From NCBI RefSeq assembly GCF_014217855.1, contig NZ_CP059059.1, positions 992,001-1,056,000 of the forward strand: 64,000 bases of DNA. The letters run 5' to 3'. The translations under genes were made by a program, and so were the position numbers. A model generated the notes under the pieces. The model saw only the letters and a program-made list of their open reading frames with translations, made no database searches and had not been told where the DNA came from. Below are positions 51,594 to 60,348 of the stretch, piece after piece. The DNA comes from Synechococcus sp. HK01-R (lineage in GTDB: Bacteria > Cyanobacteriota > Cyanobacteriia > PCC-6307 > Cyanobiaceae). Every line of letters starts with the position of its first letter. The first letter of the stretch is position 1.

Positions 51594-54500
51594 TCAGCTC
51601 CCGCAGAGCGGCGATCTGCCAGCGACGGCAGTCGGCGGGCGAGGACCGGTAGAACTGATCCCAGGCGTCAGCCTTATGCACTGCGTAGCTGGAAGCCTCC
51701 AGCTCAGGGTGGGTCATGAGCCAGCCCACCCGCACGGCGTGACCGATGACCACATCAAGGGCCACATCGTCATCGATGTGCACCGTTGGGTTGGTGGTCA
51801 CAAACGCCATCAGTGACAGCAGGCACTCCGTACAGAGCTGTCTGTATTCCGGCGCCGGGATGCGGCTGAGCAGATGCTCCACGAGGGTGGCGAAATTTTT
51901 CTCGCCCGGGGTCTTCTCCAGCAGCAGAGCACTGGTGAGACGGTTGCGTCGTTCGAGCTTGTCGCCGATCACGAGGCCGCGGCAATGCTGCAGCAGTGAC
52001 CAGATCCCAGCATGGAAATCCTTCGGGACCCGTTGCAGAGAGCCCAGCCGGATGCGTTGCTGCAGCCAGTCGTCACCGCTGGGCGACTCCTCCAGGGGGG
52101 AGGGAACGGCCCACTGCACCGGACCGCTGAGGTGCAGGGCTTCATTGCGCTGCAAGGAGGCGTGGGCATGTTCAAGGTCGGCGAGCACCGCCCGTAGCCG
52201 GCGACCGATCGTATGGGGAGGGTCAGAGCAGAGGGCCTCAAAGGCTTGGTCCTGACTGAGTCTTGATTCCGCCGCCAGTTCGGCGGTGAGCATCAGCATC
52301 AGCTGCCCGAGTTGCAAGGTGAGCGTGCCCTTGAGCATCTGGGGTTCGCGGCGAGCGATCCCGTCGAGGGCGAGGAGCAGCTCCTGCTGCAGAGCCTGCT
52401 CACGGGAGTCAGTACCGCAGGTGCGTCGGATTCTTGTGGCGATCGCCCCATTGGCCAGGGGGGTGGCCAGGAGGGAGTCGCTGCTGTAGCTGCGCCCCAC
52501 CACCACAGTTTTCTGACGGGCCAGCAGGTCGATCAGCGCATCCTCCAGCTGGGGATGCACCAGGCCGAGCACTCCGGCGCAGCGGCGCACCACATTCCAG
52601 TCCTGTTGATGCAAGCCTCGGTGATAGATCTCCTCCAGCAGGCTGCGCAGCTCCACCGGCGATCCACTCGGACCGGTGAGAATCGCTTCGTCACCGAGAT
52701 GGCGGTGGAGCAGTTCCAGCACCTCGGCTTGCTCCCGGAGGGAGGAGCTTCTCCATAGACGAGCCCGCAATTCCGGCAGGGAGATCTCATCGAGCTCCTG
52801 TTCCTGCGCGGCGGTTAGATCCTCCAGGTCAGTGGAATCCTGCAGCAGTTCGGATGCCGCTGCAGGGGGCTGGAAGGACCGAACCCTTCCGGGATCGAGG
52901 CCGGCTGGCAGGTCCAGCCACTGCCCCTGGCTTGCCAGTTGCTCCAAGGGGGCGAGCTGCACAGCAATGCCTTCCAGTTCACCGCTTGCCAGTCGGCTTG
53001 CCAGCTCCTGCACGGTCTCGAGATCCCGCTGAACAAGAACGTCTGGCAGGGGGATCAGCAGAAGCGGGGCGCCTGCGCCCCGCCAGTGACGCTGCAGCAG
53101 ATGCAGTTCGTTCACCACGGTGTCCAGCAGCTGCTTTGGGTCATCCGCGAGGTAGAAGGTGTCCTCCTCAAGCACCGCAGGCAAAAAGGCCATCCGGGCT
53201 TCGCCCTGGCGGTAGAAGCGTGCAGTCGTGGCGGTTTCAGCGCGCAGGGGTGGATGGCCGCCAAGCCCCAGGGCTGGGTTCGCCCCCAGTTGCTGAAGTC
53301 GTTCACCCAGGGCATCGGAGGGCAGCACCTGGATGCTGCACCGGTCGGGATCGGTGACTGGGATCCCGCGGCTCTGCAGGCTGGCGCTCAGGGTGGAACT
53401 GGCTGGAACCAGGGCAACCAGCACCTGATCGGCACCGAGCTGCTGGGGCAGCCTGCGGCCACAGGGGTCCAGGTCTTCCGGCAGGAGCAGTCCGCTCAGC
53501 AGCATCTCTCCCAGCCAGGTCAGGCTCTGGGTCCAGAGCAGGGGCACGTTGTCGTTGGCAAGCCGCTTCTGGCTGCCGGGGCTGCGTCGCTCCAGCTCCA
53601 CCACCGAATCCGGCACCAGATACAGCTCAGGGAAGAGCCGTTGTCCGTTGTGCTCGACCGCTAGCGGCTGCAGCCGCTCCCGCCAGTGACGGGCGTCCTC
53701 CCAGCGCTCTTCGCAGCAAGCGGTGACCAGTTCATAGGCGAGGAATAGGGGCCATTCCGATTCGATCCCCTCAAACGTGGCGAGCTCGTCCCGTTCGTAA
53801 TGAAGGCGGCTGATGTCCTCCACCACGGTTTGGTGACCATCACGTCGGAAGCGCTTGTAGCCATAGGCCCCCCCAAGGTCGCGGCGGATCCGCTCGCAGG
53901 TGCGTTGCACAAGTTGGGGGTCTTCCACGGCCCAGGCTGGATACCCCACCACGGAGAGGCAGGCGCTGTCTGCCTCCTTGCTGGCCGATTCCCGTGGCAG
54001 CAGACCCTGCAGGGCCCGTCGCAGGCGCACAACGGCGCCATGGGGAATCTGCGCCTGCAGGGATCCGTCACCGTGGACGCCGAACAGGTCGAGGCCGTCG
54101 AGGGCCTCGAGGGCAGCCTTGGCCATGCCGATCGAACTGGCGTTTCGTTCGGGCAGGCCATGGTTTCCCTTGTCACCCCGCTCCCAGATCCCGTAGTCAG
54201 GCACGCGATAGGCCCGGGCCACGTAATAGATCAGGTTTTGGACGAAGTCGGCCTCGTGGCGACTCTGCAACACGGTCAGACCGCTGCGGGTCAGCTGGGC
54301 GAGCTGCAGCAGAAACAGCGAAGTGGCGTCGATTTGCAGATGCCCCCAGCCGTCGTCAGGCACCACGGTGTCGCCACTAGCGGTGTCGTATTTGGCGTGG
54401 AGTGCATCGAGGGGATCAAGGCTCTGCTTGAACCGCTCCACCTTGGCGGCCTGGCGCATCATGGCGTTCAGCAGGCCGCGCATCAGGGCGAGCACGCGTT

Positions 54501-54798
54501 GCTCCAACTCCCAGGAGCGTGCTGTGGCGCCGTCGTTCAGTCGACGATGGGCGAGGGCCAGGCCCCAGACGCACTGGATCGAGTACACACAGTCCCGTAC
54601 CCAGGCGTCGCCGTAGTTGCCATGCACGGTGTGGGCGGTGCTTGCGGGCAGCAAGCCGCTGATCGGATGCTGTCGCTGCAGCACCACCTGATCAATGGCC
54701 GCATCAAGGCTTTCGAGCAGGCTCCAGCGCGCCTCCTCTGAGGTGCTGTCTGGGCTGATGAGGGAGGGGTGCGACAGGGAGGGGTGCGACAGAACCAT
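51577..54798 (-). CDS. GH15/phosphorylase-kinase alpha-like protein
   Basis: A 1073-residue protein related to the alpha/beta regulatory subunits of eukaryotic phosphorylase kinase. The N-terminal glucoamylase-like domain (about residues 20-430) contains VHGNYGDAWVRDCVYSIQCV, VPDDGWGHLQIDATSLFLLQL, YGIWERGDKGNHGLPERNASSIGMAKAAL and FEGIESEWPLFLAYELV. A middle region with Gln/Leu-rich stretches follows, and the C-terminus (from about 750) is helical with KTPGEKNFATLVEHLLSRI. No protein-kinase catalytic subunit is nearby. It may bind glycogen-related sugars; enzymatic activity is unproven. Two perfect 15-bp repeats encode its LSHPSLSHPSL start. Confidence 0.85.
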   Translation of the reverse strand: MVLSHPSLSHPSLISPDSTSEEARWSLLESLDAAIDQVVLQRQHPISGLLPASTAHTVHGNYGDAWVRDCVYSIQCVWGLALAHRRLNDGATARSWELEQRVLALMRGLLNAMMRQAAKVERFKQSLDPLDALHAKYDTASGDTVVPDDGWGHLQIDATSLFLLQLAQLTRSGLTVLQSRHEADFVQNLIYYVARAYRVPDYGIWERGDKGNHGLPERNASSIGMAKAALEALDGLDLFGVHGDGSLQAQIPHGAVVRLRRALQGLLPRESASKEADSACLSVVGYPAWAVEDPQLVQRTCERIRRDLGGAYGYKRFRRDGHQTVVEDISRLHYERDELATFEGIESEWPLFLAYELVTACCEERWEDARHWRERLQPLAVEHNGQRLFPELYLVPDSVVELERRSPGSQKRLANDNVPLLWTQSLTWLGEMLLSGLLLPEDLDPCGRRLPQQLGADQVLVALVPASSTLSASLQSRGIPVTDPDRCSIQVLPSDALGERLQQLGANPALGLGGHPPLRAETATTARFYRQGEARMAFLPAVLEEDTFYLADDPKQLLDTVVNELHLLQRHWRGAGAPLLLIPLPDVLVQRDLETVQELASRLASGELEGIAVQLAPLEQLASQGQWLDLPAGLDPGRVRSFQPPAAASELLQDSTDLEDLTAAQEQELDEISLPELRARLWRSSSLREQAEVLELLHRHLGDEAILTGPSGSPVELRSLLEEIYHRGLHQQDWNVVRRCAGVLGLVHPQLEDALIDLLARQKTVVVGRSYSSDSLLATPLANGAIATRIRRTCGTDSREQALQQELLLALDGIARREPQMLKGTLTLQLGQLMLMLTAELAAESRLSQDQAFEALCSDPPHTIGRRLRAVLADLEHAHASLQRNEALHLSGPVQWAVPSPLEESPSGDDWLQQRIRLGSLQRVPKDFHAGIWSLLQHCRGLVIGDKLERRNRLTSALLLEKTPGEKNFATLVEHLLSRIPAPEYRQLCTECLLSLMAFVTTNPTVHIDDDVALDVVIGHAVRVGWLMTHPELEASSYAVHKADAWDQFYRSSPADCRRWQIAALRELIRSDR
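54761..54790. repeat. 15-bp perfect duplicate near the phosphorylase-kinase-like start
   Basis: AGGGAGGGGTGCGAC occurs at 54761-54775 and again at 54776-54790 without mismatch. In the gene's direction it encodes the repeated LSHPS near the N-terminus. Confidence 0.8.
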
Positions 54799-54847
54799 GA
54801 CCTCCAGGCCGACCAGTTCTAAATTCTCTCCTGTAGCAGGACCGCGG

Positions 54848-55603
54848 ATGGACGCCGTCAGTACCGATCCGTGTGATCAGCACCGTTGTCAGGTGCTTGG
54901 TGTTGGGGTGGATGCCTGTCGGGATGTCCACGCCGCTGCCATCGGTTTGCATGCACGAGGCGGTGGTCAGATCGTCACCCTGAATGCAGAGATGACGATG
55001 GCGGCCAGGGCTGATGCGCAGCTCGGCGCAGCGATTGCCGCCGCCGAGCTGGTGATCCCCGACGGTGCTGGGGTGGTCTGGGCCTTGGCTCGCCAGGGCG
55101 TGCGGGTGGGCCGCAGTCCTGGAATTGAGTTGGCTCGTGCTCTCTTGGCCTATGCCGAAGCGCATGGCTGGACAGTGGCCCTGATCGGCGCGGCGCCGGA
55201 GGTCATGGATCGCTTGCGCCAGCGTCTGGCGGCAGAGTTGCCGGCCCTGCGACTCGTGATGGCCGAACACGGCTATCAATCAGCCGAGAGCTGGCCGCTG
55301 CTCGAGCGGCGCCTGCAGGTGCTGAAACCAGACCTCGTCCTCGTCGCCCTCGGAGTTCCCCGTCAGGAGACCTGGACCCAGCGGCTGCATGCCGATCAAC
55401 CCGGACTCTGGATGGGTGTTGGCGGCAGTTTTGACGTCTGGGCCGGAGTCAAGCAGCGTGCACCCCAATGGATGGGGCGACTGCAAGTGGAGTGGCTGTA
55501 TCGATTGGTGCAGGAGCCGAGTCGTTGGCGGCGGATGCTGTCGTTGCCTGGCTTCGCCTGGGAGGTGATCCGCAGGGGTGAAGGCAGAGCCAAGCGACGC
55601 TGA
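54848..55603 (+). CDS. WecG/TagA/CpsF-family glycosyltransferase
   Basis: A 251-residue GT26 enzyme, which transfers a sugar to a lipid-linked intermediate in surface polymers. The family block GRSPGIELARALLAYAEAHG and the downstream ALIGAAPEVMDRLRQRL, LVLVALGVPRQETWTQRL and MGVGGSFDVWAGVKQRAPQWM are all present, as is IPDGAGVVWA with the catalytic Asp. The ATG at 54848 was chosen; the frame is open further upstream over the start of the divergent gene. Its donor sugar (often N-acetylmannosamine) is unknown. Confidence 0.92.
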   Translation: MDAVSTDPCDQHRCQVLGVGVDACRDVHAAAIGLHARGGGQIVTLNAEMTMAARADAQLGAAIAAAELVIPDGAGVVWALARQGVRVGRSPGIELARALLAYAEAHGWTVALIGAAPEVMDRLRQRLAAELPALRLVMAEHGYQSAESWPLLERRLQVLKPDLVLVALGVPRQETWTQRLHADQPGLWMGVGGSFDVWAGVKQRAPQWMGRLQVEWLYRLVQEPSRWRRMLSLPGFAWEVIRRGEGRAKRR

Positions 55604-55618
55604 GCTCGGCTTCAGGAT

Positions 55619-55762
55619 TCAGCGGAAGCCGACGGAGGCCTGCCAAACGAAGGCAAGCAGCAGGAAGAACAGGGGAATGATCGGCAGGATGTCGACCAGC
55701 GGTCCGAAGGCCTGATAGGCCTCGGGCAGTTGGGCCAGCAGATCGAGTGTGGTGGCGGCCAT
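55619..55762 (-). CDS. psbK: Photosystem II protein K
   Basis: A 47-residue single-helix PSII subunit that stabilises the core near CP43. The ATG at 55762 gives a 10-residue leader, then [20 protein letters not shown], a helix [12 protein letters not shown] and the invariant ending QASVGFR. The Pro-rich segment before the helix is the processed start in other species. It lies 30 bp downstream of tgt on the same strand, an arrangement shared by other cyanobacteria. Confidence 0.96.
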   Translation of the reverse strand: MAATTLDLLAQLPEAYQAFGPLVDILPIIPLFFLLLAFVWQASVGFR

Positions 55763-55792
55763 CCCGGCGATGTCATGGGCGATGAGCGGACG

Positions 55793-56929
55793 CTACCACG
55801 TGTGATGGGCGGGAGACTCTGGGAGCCAGGGAGCGAAATCCTCTGCAAAACAACCGTCCCGGATCGCTTGCCCCATTGCAGTCGTGAAGCGGATCAGGTG
55901 GGTCAGGTTGTGGAGGCTGAGCAGGGTCAGTCCGAGCAGTTCATCGCTGCGGATCAGGTGATGGAGGTAGGCGCGGCTGTGGCGTGTGCAGGCGGTGCAG
56001 GGGCAGCTGGCATCCAGCGGGCTGTGGTCGTGGCGGAAGCGGGCATTGCGCAGATTCCAGCGCTCGCCATCGACCAGGGCGGTGCCATGGCGTCCGAGCC
56101 GGGTCGGGAGCACACAGTCGAAGAGGTCGATGCCATTGGCCACGGCCACCGCCATCTCCCGGAGGGTGCCGATGCCCATCAGATACCGAGGACGGTCATC
56201 GGGAAGTAAGGGCGTGACCTCTCTGACGATCCGGTGCATCTCCTCCACCGGTTCGCCCACACTCACGCCACCGATGGCGATACCGGGCAGGTCGAAGCCA
56301 GCGACTGTGCGGGCACTCTGCTCGCGAAGATGCGGGAAGCAGCCCCCCTGCACAATGCCGAAGAGGGCTTGGTCAGGCCGATTGTGGGCTGAGGCACAGC
56401 GCTCGAGCCAGGCGTGGGTGCGGCGACAGGCTTCCTCCACGTCGCTTTCGCTGGCCGGATAGGGCGGGCATTGATCGAAGGCCATCGCCACATCAGCCCC
56501 GAGAGCCATCTGGATCTCCATCGACCGTTCCGGGGTCAGGAGAATCTTGCTGCCATCGCGGGGGTTACGGAAATCAACGCCGTGATCGTCGATGCGGTTC
56601 AGCTCACCCAGGCTGAACACCTGGAAACCACCGGAATCGGTCAGCATCGGGCCGTCCCAGCCCATGAAACGGTGGAGGCCGCCGGCCTCCGCCACGATCC
56701 CTTCGCCGGGCTGCAGATGCAGGTGATAGGTGTTGGACAGCACCATCTGAGCGCCTGTGTCCGCGAGCTGGGTGGTGCTCACCCCTTTCACGGTGCCAAG
56801 GGTGCCCACGGGCATGAACCGTGGGGTGTTCACCGGGCCGTGGGGGGTTTGGAAGCAGCCGCAGCGTGCACGCGTGTGGGTGCAGTGGGCTTCGATCTGA
56901 AAGCTGAACACAGGCCCCTCAGGCGCCAT
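55793..56929 (-). CDS. tgt: tRNA-guanine transglycosylase
   Basis: Exchanges guanine for preQ1 at the wobble position of tRNAs for Asn, Asp, His and Tyr. The 378-residue protein has [40 protein letters not shown] (catalytic region), [31 protein letters not shown] and the Zn-binding [17 protein letters not shown]. The ATG at 56929 fits the usual length of about 375. The frame is open further upstream but overlaps the divergent cobS. It runs into psbK. Confidence 0.96.
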   Translation of the reverse strand: MAPEGPVFSFQIEAHCTHTRARCGCFQTPHGPVNTPRFMPVGTLGTVKGVSTTQLADTGAQMVLSNTYHLHLQPGEGIVAEAGGLHRFMGWDGPMLTDSGGFQVFSLGELNRIDDHGVDFRNPRDGSKILLTPERSMEIQMALGADVAMAFDQCPPYPASESDVEEACRRTHAWLERCASAHNRPDQALFGIVQGGCFPHLREQSARTVAGFDLPGIAIGGVSVGEPVEEMHRIVREVTPLLPDDRPRYLMGIGTLREMAVAVANGIDLFDCVLPTRLGRHGTALVDGERWNLRNARFRHDHSPLDASCPCTACTRHSRAYLHHLIRSDELLGLTLLSLHNLTHLIRFTTAMGQAIRDGCFAEDFAPWLPESPAHHTW

Positions 56930-56985
56930 CCCTGACCTTACGGTGAACCCCTGCCCCCGCCCCTCACCTCTCTCGTCTGGCTGCC

Positions 56986-57753
56986 ATGGCTCCGCTCTGG
57001 ATCCGCGACTTCGCTGGCGCCTGGGTCTTCTACACCGTGTTGCCGGGTTGGCCCCGCCTTCAGCCCCGCTTTGAACGGATCGCTCGCTTCGCTCCCTGGA
57101 TCGGCTTGGTGATCGGCAGCTTGCAGGCCCTGCTTTGGCTGCTGTTGGAGGCATTGGGCTGGTCGCCACTCCCGCTGGTGCTGGCGGTGACCAGTTTCGG
57201 TGCCTGGTTGACCGGAGGTCTCCATCTCGATGGTGTGATGGACACCGGGGATGGCCTGGCGGCTGGTCGAGATCGATGCCTGGAGGCGATGGATGACAGC
57301 CGCGTCGGGGCCAGCGGCGTGCTGGCGTTGTTGCTGGTGCTCGCACTGCTGGTGGCAGCGCTGTTGACGCTGGCCCAGCATCAACCGTCCCTTGTGCCGC
57401 TAGTGCTCCCCGTCGTTGCGTTCTGGGGGCGCTGTTCTCCGCTCTGGGCGATGTTGGGCTTCCCTTATCTGCGCGAGGAGGGAACGGCGTCCTTTCACCG
57501 AACCCATGCCCGATCAGGCCAAGAGCTGATTCCCGCCGCAGCGGTTGTTGGGCTTGGGCTCGTGGTGTTGCTGCCGTGGCCGCAGTGGCGAGGGCTGCTG
57601 ATCAGTGTTCCCTGCGGACTACTAGCGGCCTGGGGAGTGGCCACTTGGCTGGGGCGCCGTCTGGGGGGGCACACCGGAGATACCTACGGTGCCTCCGTGG
57701 TCTGGACTGAAACACTCACGTTGGTGTTGCTGGCGCTTCTGCTGGGAGGGTGA
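56986..57753 (+). CDS. cobS: Adenosylcobinamide-GDP ribazoletransferase
   Basis: Joins the lower ligand to adenosylcobinamide-GDP, a late cobamide (vitamin B12-like) step, in the membrane. The 255-residue protein has several helices, the Asp-rich loop [18 protein letters not shown] (about 75-92), [16 protein letters not shown], and [15 protein letters not shown] near the end. It is divergent from tgt over 56 bp and overlaps the convergent histidine-kinase gene by 38 bp. Confidence 0.95.
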   Translation: MAPLWIRDFAGAWVFYTVLPGWPRLQPRFERIARFAPWIGLVIGSLQALLWLLLEALGWSPLPLVLAVTSFGAWLTGGLHLDGVMDTGDGLAAGRDRCLEAMDDSRVGASGVLALLLVLALLVAALLTLAQHQPSLVPLVLPVVAFWGRCSPLWAMLGFPYLREEGTASFHRTHARSGQELIPAAAVVGLGLVVLLPWPQWRGLLISVPCGLLAAWGVATWLGRRLGGHTGDTYGASVVWTETLTLVLLALLLGG

Positions 57754-58858
57754 GCAGGAAGGCATTGCCTTCCACCGGTAGCTCCGGGCTCAGTGTCTGT
57801 GGGTTGCAGAGCAGGCGCAGCTCTCCGCCTCGGTCTTCGGCTAGTTGCCGGGCGAGGGCCAGCCCTAGCCCGCTTCCGGATCGCTCGCGGCTGCGTTCGC
57901 CGCGGACGCCCTGCTCGAAGATCTGCTCTCGCTCTGAGGGATGGATGGCTGGTCCTCCGTCCCAAATACAGATGCCGCGTTGGTCGCCCTGATTGCTCAG
58001 ATGCAGGCCCAGGGGCGCACCGGAGGGGCTGTAGCGGAACGCGTTTTCCAGCAGGTTGGCGATGATCTCGGCGACCACGCCGTCTTCTCCTGGACGCTCC
58101 TCATCGCTCCAGTCAGGCCAGGGTTGCGGACTCGACCAGGAGCGTCCCTGGAGTGTTGCCGTCGCTGCGGCGCGATCCGCTAACGGTGCCAGCAGGGAGC
58201 GCAGGCTCTGCTTTTGGCGGCTGGGGAGCATCGGTGGCAGCAGCAGGGCGCTGGATCCCTGGGCTTCCAGCAAGCGGCTCTCCCGGCCGATCCCGTCGAT
58301 GGCAGTGATGTAACGGTCCAGTCGTCCTTGCTCATCGAGCAGGTTCTCCACGAGGGGGCGGTGCTGGCTCTCGGGCTCAAGTCGGCGCAGGAGCAGTTGG
58401 GCATAAGTCCGTAGGGCGGCCAGAGGATTGCGGAGCTGATGCACGACGAGATCAAGCTGCTCTCGCTGCAGCTGAAGTTGGTGGCTCAAGCGGCTGCGTT
58501 CCAGGTCGAGGCTGAGGTTGTAGGCGAGGGCGCCCGCACAGGCCTCCAGGCGGCGATCGAGCCCGCGGGTCCAGGTTGCGGCACTGCTGCATTCAGCCCG
58601 CAGAGCCCCGAGCAGCAGGTTGCCTTCACGGAGGGGGTACCAGCGGCGTTCGGCGGCCGGTGCCCGCAGGGCTGGATCCGTTTCGACGGGCGGAAGCGGT
58701 GTGGCGCTGTCCGGCCATTGATGCACCATCGCAAGGCCTGGCTCCGTCCCGTCCTGGCCACGGGCGACGTACAGCACGAGCCTGGCGATACCCTTCTCTC
58801 CCTCAAAGCAATCCAGCTGTTGCTGGGCAAGGGCAAGAAAGCGTTCGCTGAGGAGCAT
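57716..58858 (-). CDS. Sensor histidine kinase
   Basis: A 380-residue soluble-looking kinase. The N-terminal half is a GAF-like sensor region (about 1-125). The dimerisation/phosphorylation domain has the H-box LVVHQLRNPLAALRTYAQLLL (His near residue 144) and the catalytic domain has IIANLLENAFRYSP (N box), ICIWDGGPAI (G1) and SGSGLGLALARQLAEDRGG (G2). No response regulator lies beside it, so it is an orphan. The ATG at 58858 was chosen; a frame opens at 58921. The promoter of the next gene overlaps its upstream end. Confidence 0.85.
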   Translation of the reverse strand: MLLSERFLALAQQQLDCFEGEKGIARLVLYVARGQDGTEPGLAMVHQWPDSATPLPPVETDPALRAPAAERRWYPLREGNLLLGALRAECSSAATWTRGLDRRLEACAGALAYNLSLDLERSRLSHQLQLQREQLDLVVHQLRNPLAALRTYAQLLLRRLEPESQHRPLVENLLDEQGRLDRYITAIDGIGRESRLLEAQGSSALLLPPMLPSRQKQSLRSLLAPLADRAAATATLQGRSWSSPQPWPDWSDEERPGEDGVVAEIIANLLENAFRYSPSGAPLGLHLSNQGDQRGICIWDGGPAIHPSEREQIFEQGVRGERSRERSGSGLGLALARQLAEDRGGELRLLCNPQTLSPELPVEGNAFLLTLPAEAPATPT

Positions 58859-58914
58859 GGAACCCAGATGTGCCGTCGAACACAGACGGATGGCGCTTAC
58901 CCCGTCTCGGGGGG

Positions 58915-58942
58915 TTGTCAATCAGGGAAAAAGTCTTAAGAT
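58915..58942 (+). promoter_or_regulatory. Predicted sigma70 promoter for the DUF3155 gene
   Basis: TTGTCA at 58915-58920 and TAAGAT at 58937-58942 are separated by 16 bases, a good -35/-10 match. A start near 58949 would give a leader of about 300 nt before the coding sequence. Confidence 0.5.
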
Positions 58943-59246
58943 CTGATGATCGACCGATAGCACGCCCCCTCCGAGAGGCGAGGCTTCGGCGTCAACTCCG
59001 CTGCGGTTGCGCTTTAGTCGCTACCAAGGCTACAGCAGAGGTTGATGCGTCCCCTGTTGTGCATCGGTTTCGGCCGGTGATGTTGATGCCGTGAGCCGGC
59101 GTCAGTGTGGCTCGCCACAGCTGGCGCACCTTTCGGATTGCTGACGTCTCGACGCTTTGCGTCTGTTTTTGCGCTGGTGTTCGTCCGCTCTGACGGGCTG
59201 CTCCGACGCTTTCCACCTTCATGCTCCCCAGTGGGAGTCTCTCGCC
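58943..59246 (+). other. Long leader between histidine kinase and DUF3155 gene
   Basis: A gene-free region of about 304 bp. It has no convincing protein-coding frame. It is less GC-extreme than its surroundings in places and includes T-rich segments (GTCTGTTTTTGCGC) close to the DUF3155 start. It may be a 5' untranslated leader or hold a small RNA; no known riboswitch fold was recognised. Confidence 0.4.
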
Positions 59247-59615
59247 ATGTCCAAAAAGCGCAAGCGGATCAGTCGCCGCCGTCTCGCCGGTCAGCGTGTT
59301 CTCGCCCACGTGCCGACCTACAACCTCGAAACCGGTGAGCACAAGCCCGTCACCGCCGGTCGTCGCTTCATTGCCGAAAACGGCATTACACCTCCTGCAC
59401 TGCTGAAGGTTCGCCGCAACGAACACACCACGGATCATTTCTTCTGGGGAGAAAAGGGTCTGTTCAGCGCTCAGTACGCCGAAGAGAACCACTTCCTTTT
59501 CCCTTCTCTGCGCTCCATCGTCGACAACATTGGCGAGGACACCCTGTTTGAAGGCCTCGAGCTCGTGGCTGATGACTGGGAAGAGATGGAGGAGTACGAA
59601 TACGCCTTCGTCTGA
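59247..59615 (+). CDS. DUF3155-domain protein
   Basis: A 122-residue conserved cyanobacterial protein of unknown function. The basic N-terminus SKKRKRISRRRLAGQRVL leads to VPTYNLETGEHKPVTAGRRF, then NGITPPALLKVRRNEHTTD, HFFWGEKGLFSAQYAEENHF and LFPSLRSI, all characteristic of DUF3155. The C-terminus is acidic (ADDWEEMEEYEYAFV). It follows a long leader and is ended by a strong hairpin terminator. A nucleic-acid-binding role is suggested only by the basic N-terminus. Confidence 0.88.
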   Translation: MSKKRKRISRRRLAGQRVLAHVPTYNLETGEHKPVTAGRRFIAENGITPPALLKVRRNEHTTDHFFWGEKGLFSAQYAEENHFLFPSLRSIVDNIGEDTLFEGLELVADDWEEMEEYEYAFV

Positions 59616-59652
59616 AGCCGTCCCCAGGCCTAAAACCACCACCATGGCGAGC

Positions 59653-59697
59653 AAGCCCTCAGAGTCTGGTCATGACCACCAGGCCCTGAGGGCTTTT
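59653..59697. terminator. Hairpin terminator between DUF3155 and the esterase
   Basis: A 10-bp perfect stem (AAGCCCTCAG at 59653-59662 and CTGAGGGCTT at 59686-59695) is followed by T residues on the plus strand. The loop contains a second palindrome, TGGTCATGACCA. The right arm is inside the last codons of the convergent esterase. Confidence 0.75.
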
Positions 59698-60293
59698 GCG
59701 ATGGCTGGCAGAGCTGCGGCGTCGATGGTGTGTCCGGATTCGCTGGCGACGAGGTCCGCTTTCGCTGCGTTGGTGTTCGCGTTGAGAAGGCTCTGGAGTT
59801 GAAGGCTGGCCTGAAACGGCACGATCTCATCGTTTTTTCCATGGAGCAGCAGCACCGATGGCCGATTCGCCGGCGCTGCCCAGCCTGGATGGGGGTAACC
59901 GCTGCAGGAAATCACCCCCGCCAGAGGCAGATCACAGCCACTGAGCACGGCCATGGCTGCACCTTGGGAGAAGCCCAGCAACACGGTTTGCGCCAGCGGA
60001 ATCCCTCCGCTCTCCAGCTCCTTCAGTCGTTGGCAGAGCGCTGCCTGGGCGGAGGGAACGGCTTGCCAGTCGGAGGGGAAGAGTCCATACCACTGGCGGC
60101 CCGATCCCTGGGGATGGGGCTCCGGCGCGCGCAGGGCGATCAGTTCCACCGGCTGGGGGAGATCCGCTGTCAATGCCTGGCCGAGAGGCAGCAGGTCATC
60201 GGCATCCGCACCCCATCCATGCAGCAGCACCAGCCGCTGCTGCGCCCCTGGGGGGCTGAGCAGAAGTCGGTCGCTGGGGTTCGCTGCAGGCAT
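59670..60293 (-). CDS. Alpha/beta-hydrolase, carboxylesterase/phospholipase type
   Basis: A 207-residue cytosolic serine hydrolase similar to YpfH and carboxylesterase 2. It has LVLLHGWGADADDLLPLGQ (oxyanion region), RQWYGLFPS, the nucleophile elbow LLGFSQGAAMAVL (Ser near residue 118), LLLHGKNDEIVPF (acid) and ESGHTID (His), giving a full catalytic triad. The ATG at 60293 was selected; a frame reaching 60350 would overlap purH divergently. Its natural ester is unknown. Confidence 0.88.
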   Translation of the reverse strand: MPAANPSDRLLLSPPGAQQRLVLLHGWGADADDLLPLGQALTADLPQPVELIALRAPEPHPQGSGRQWYGLFPSDWQAVPSAQAALCQRLKELESGGIPLAQTVLLGFSQGAAMAVLSGCDLPLAGVISCSGYPHPGWAAPANRPSVLLLHGKNDEIVPFQASLQLQSLLNANTNAAKADLVASESGHTIDAAALPAIAKALRAWWS

Positions 60294-60348
60294 GAACAGA
60301 GGCGGAGTCGCTGCTGCGTAGGTTGGCCCATGGAATCCTTCTGCTGCC

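Noticed and set aside
57716-58921. Two-component pair with the histidine kinase
   Set aside because: No receiver or DNA-binding regulator was found on either side, so only an orphan kinase is called.
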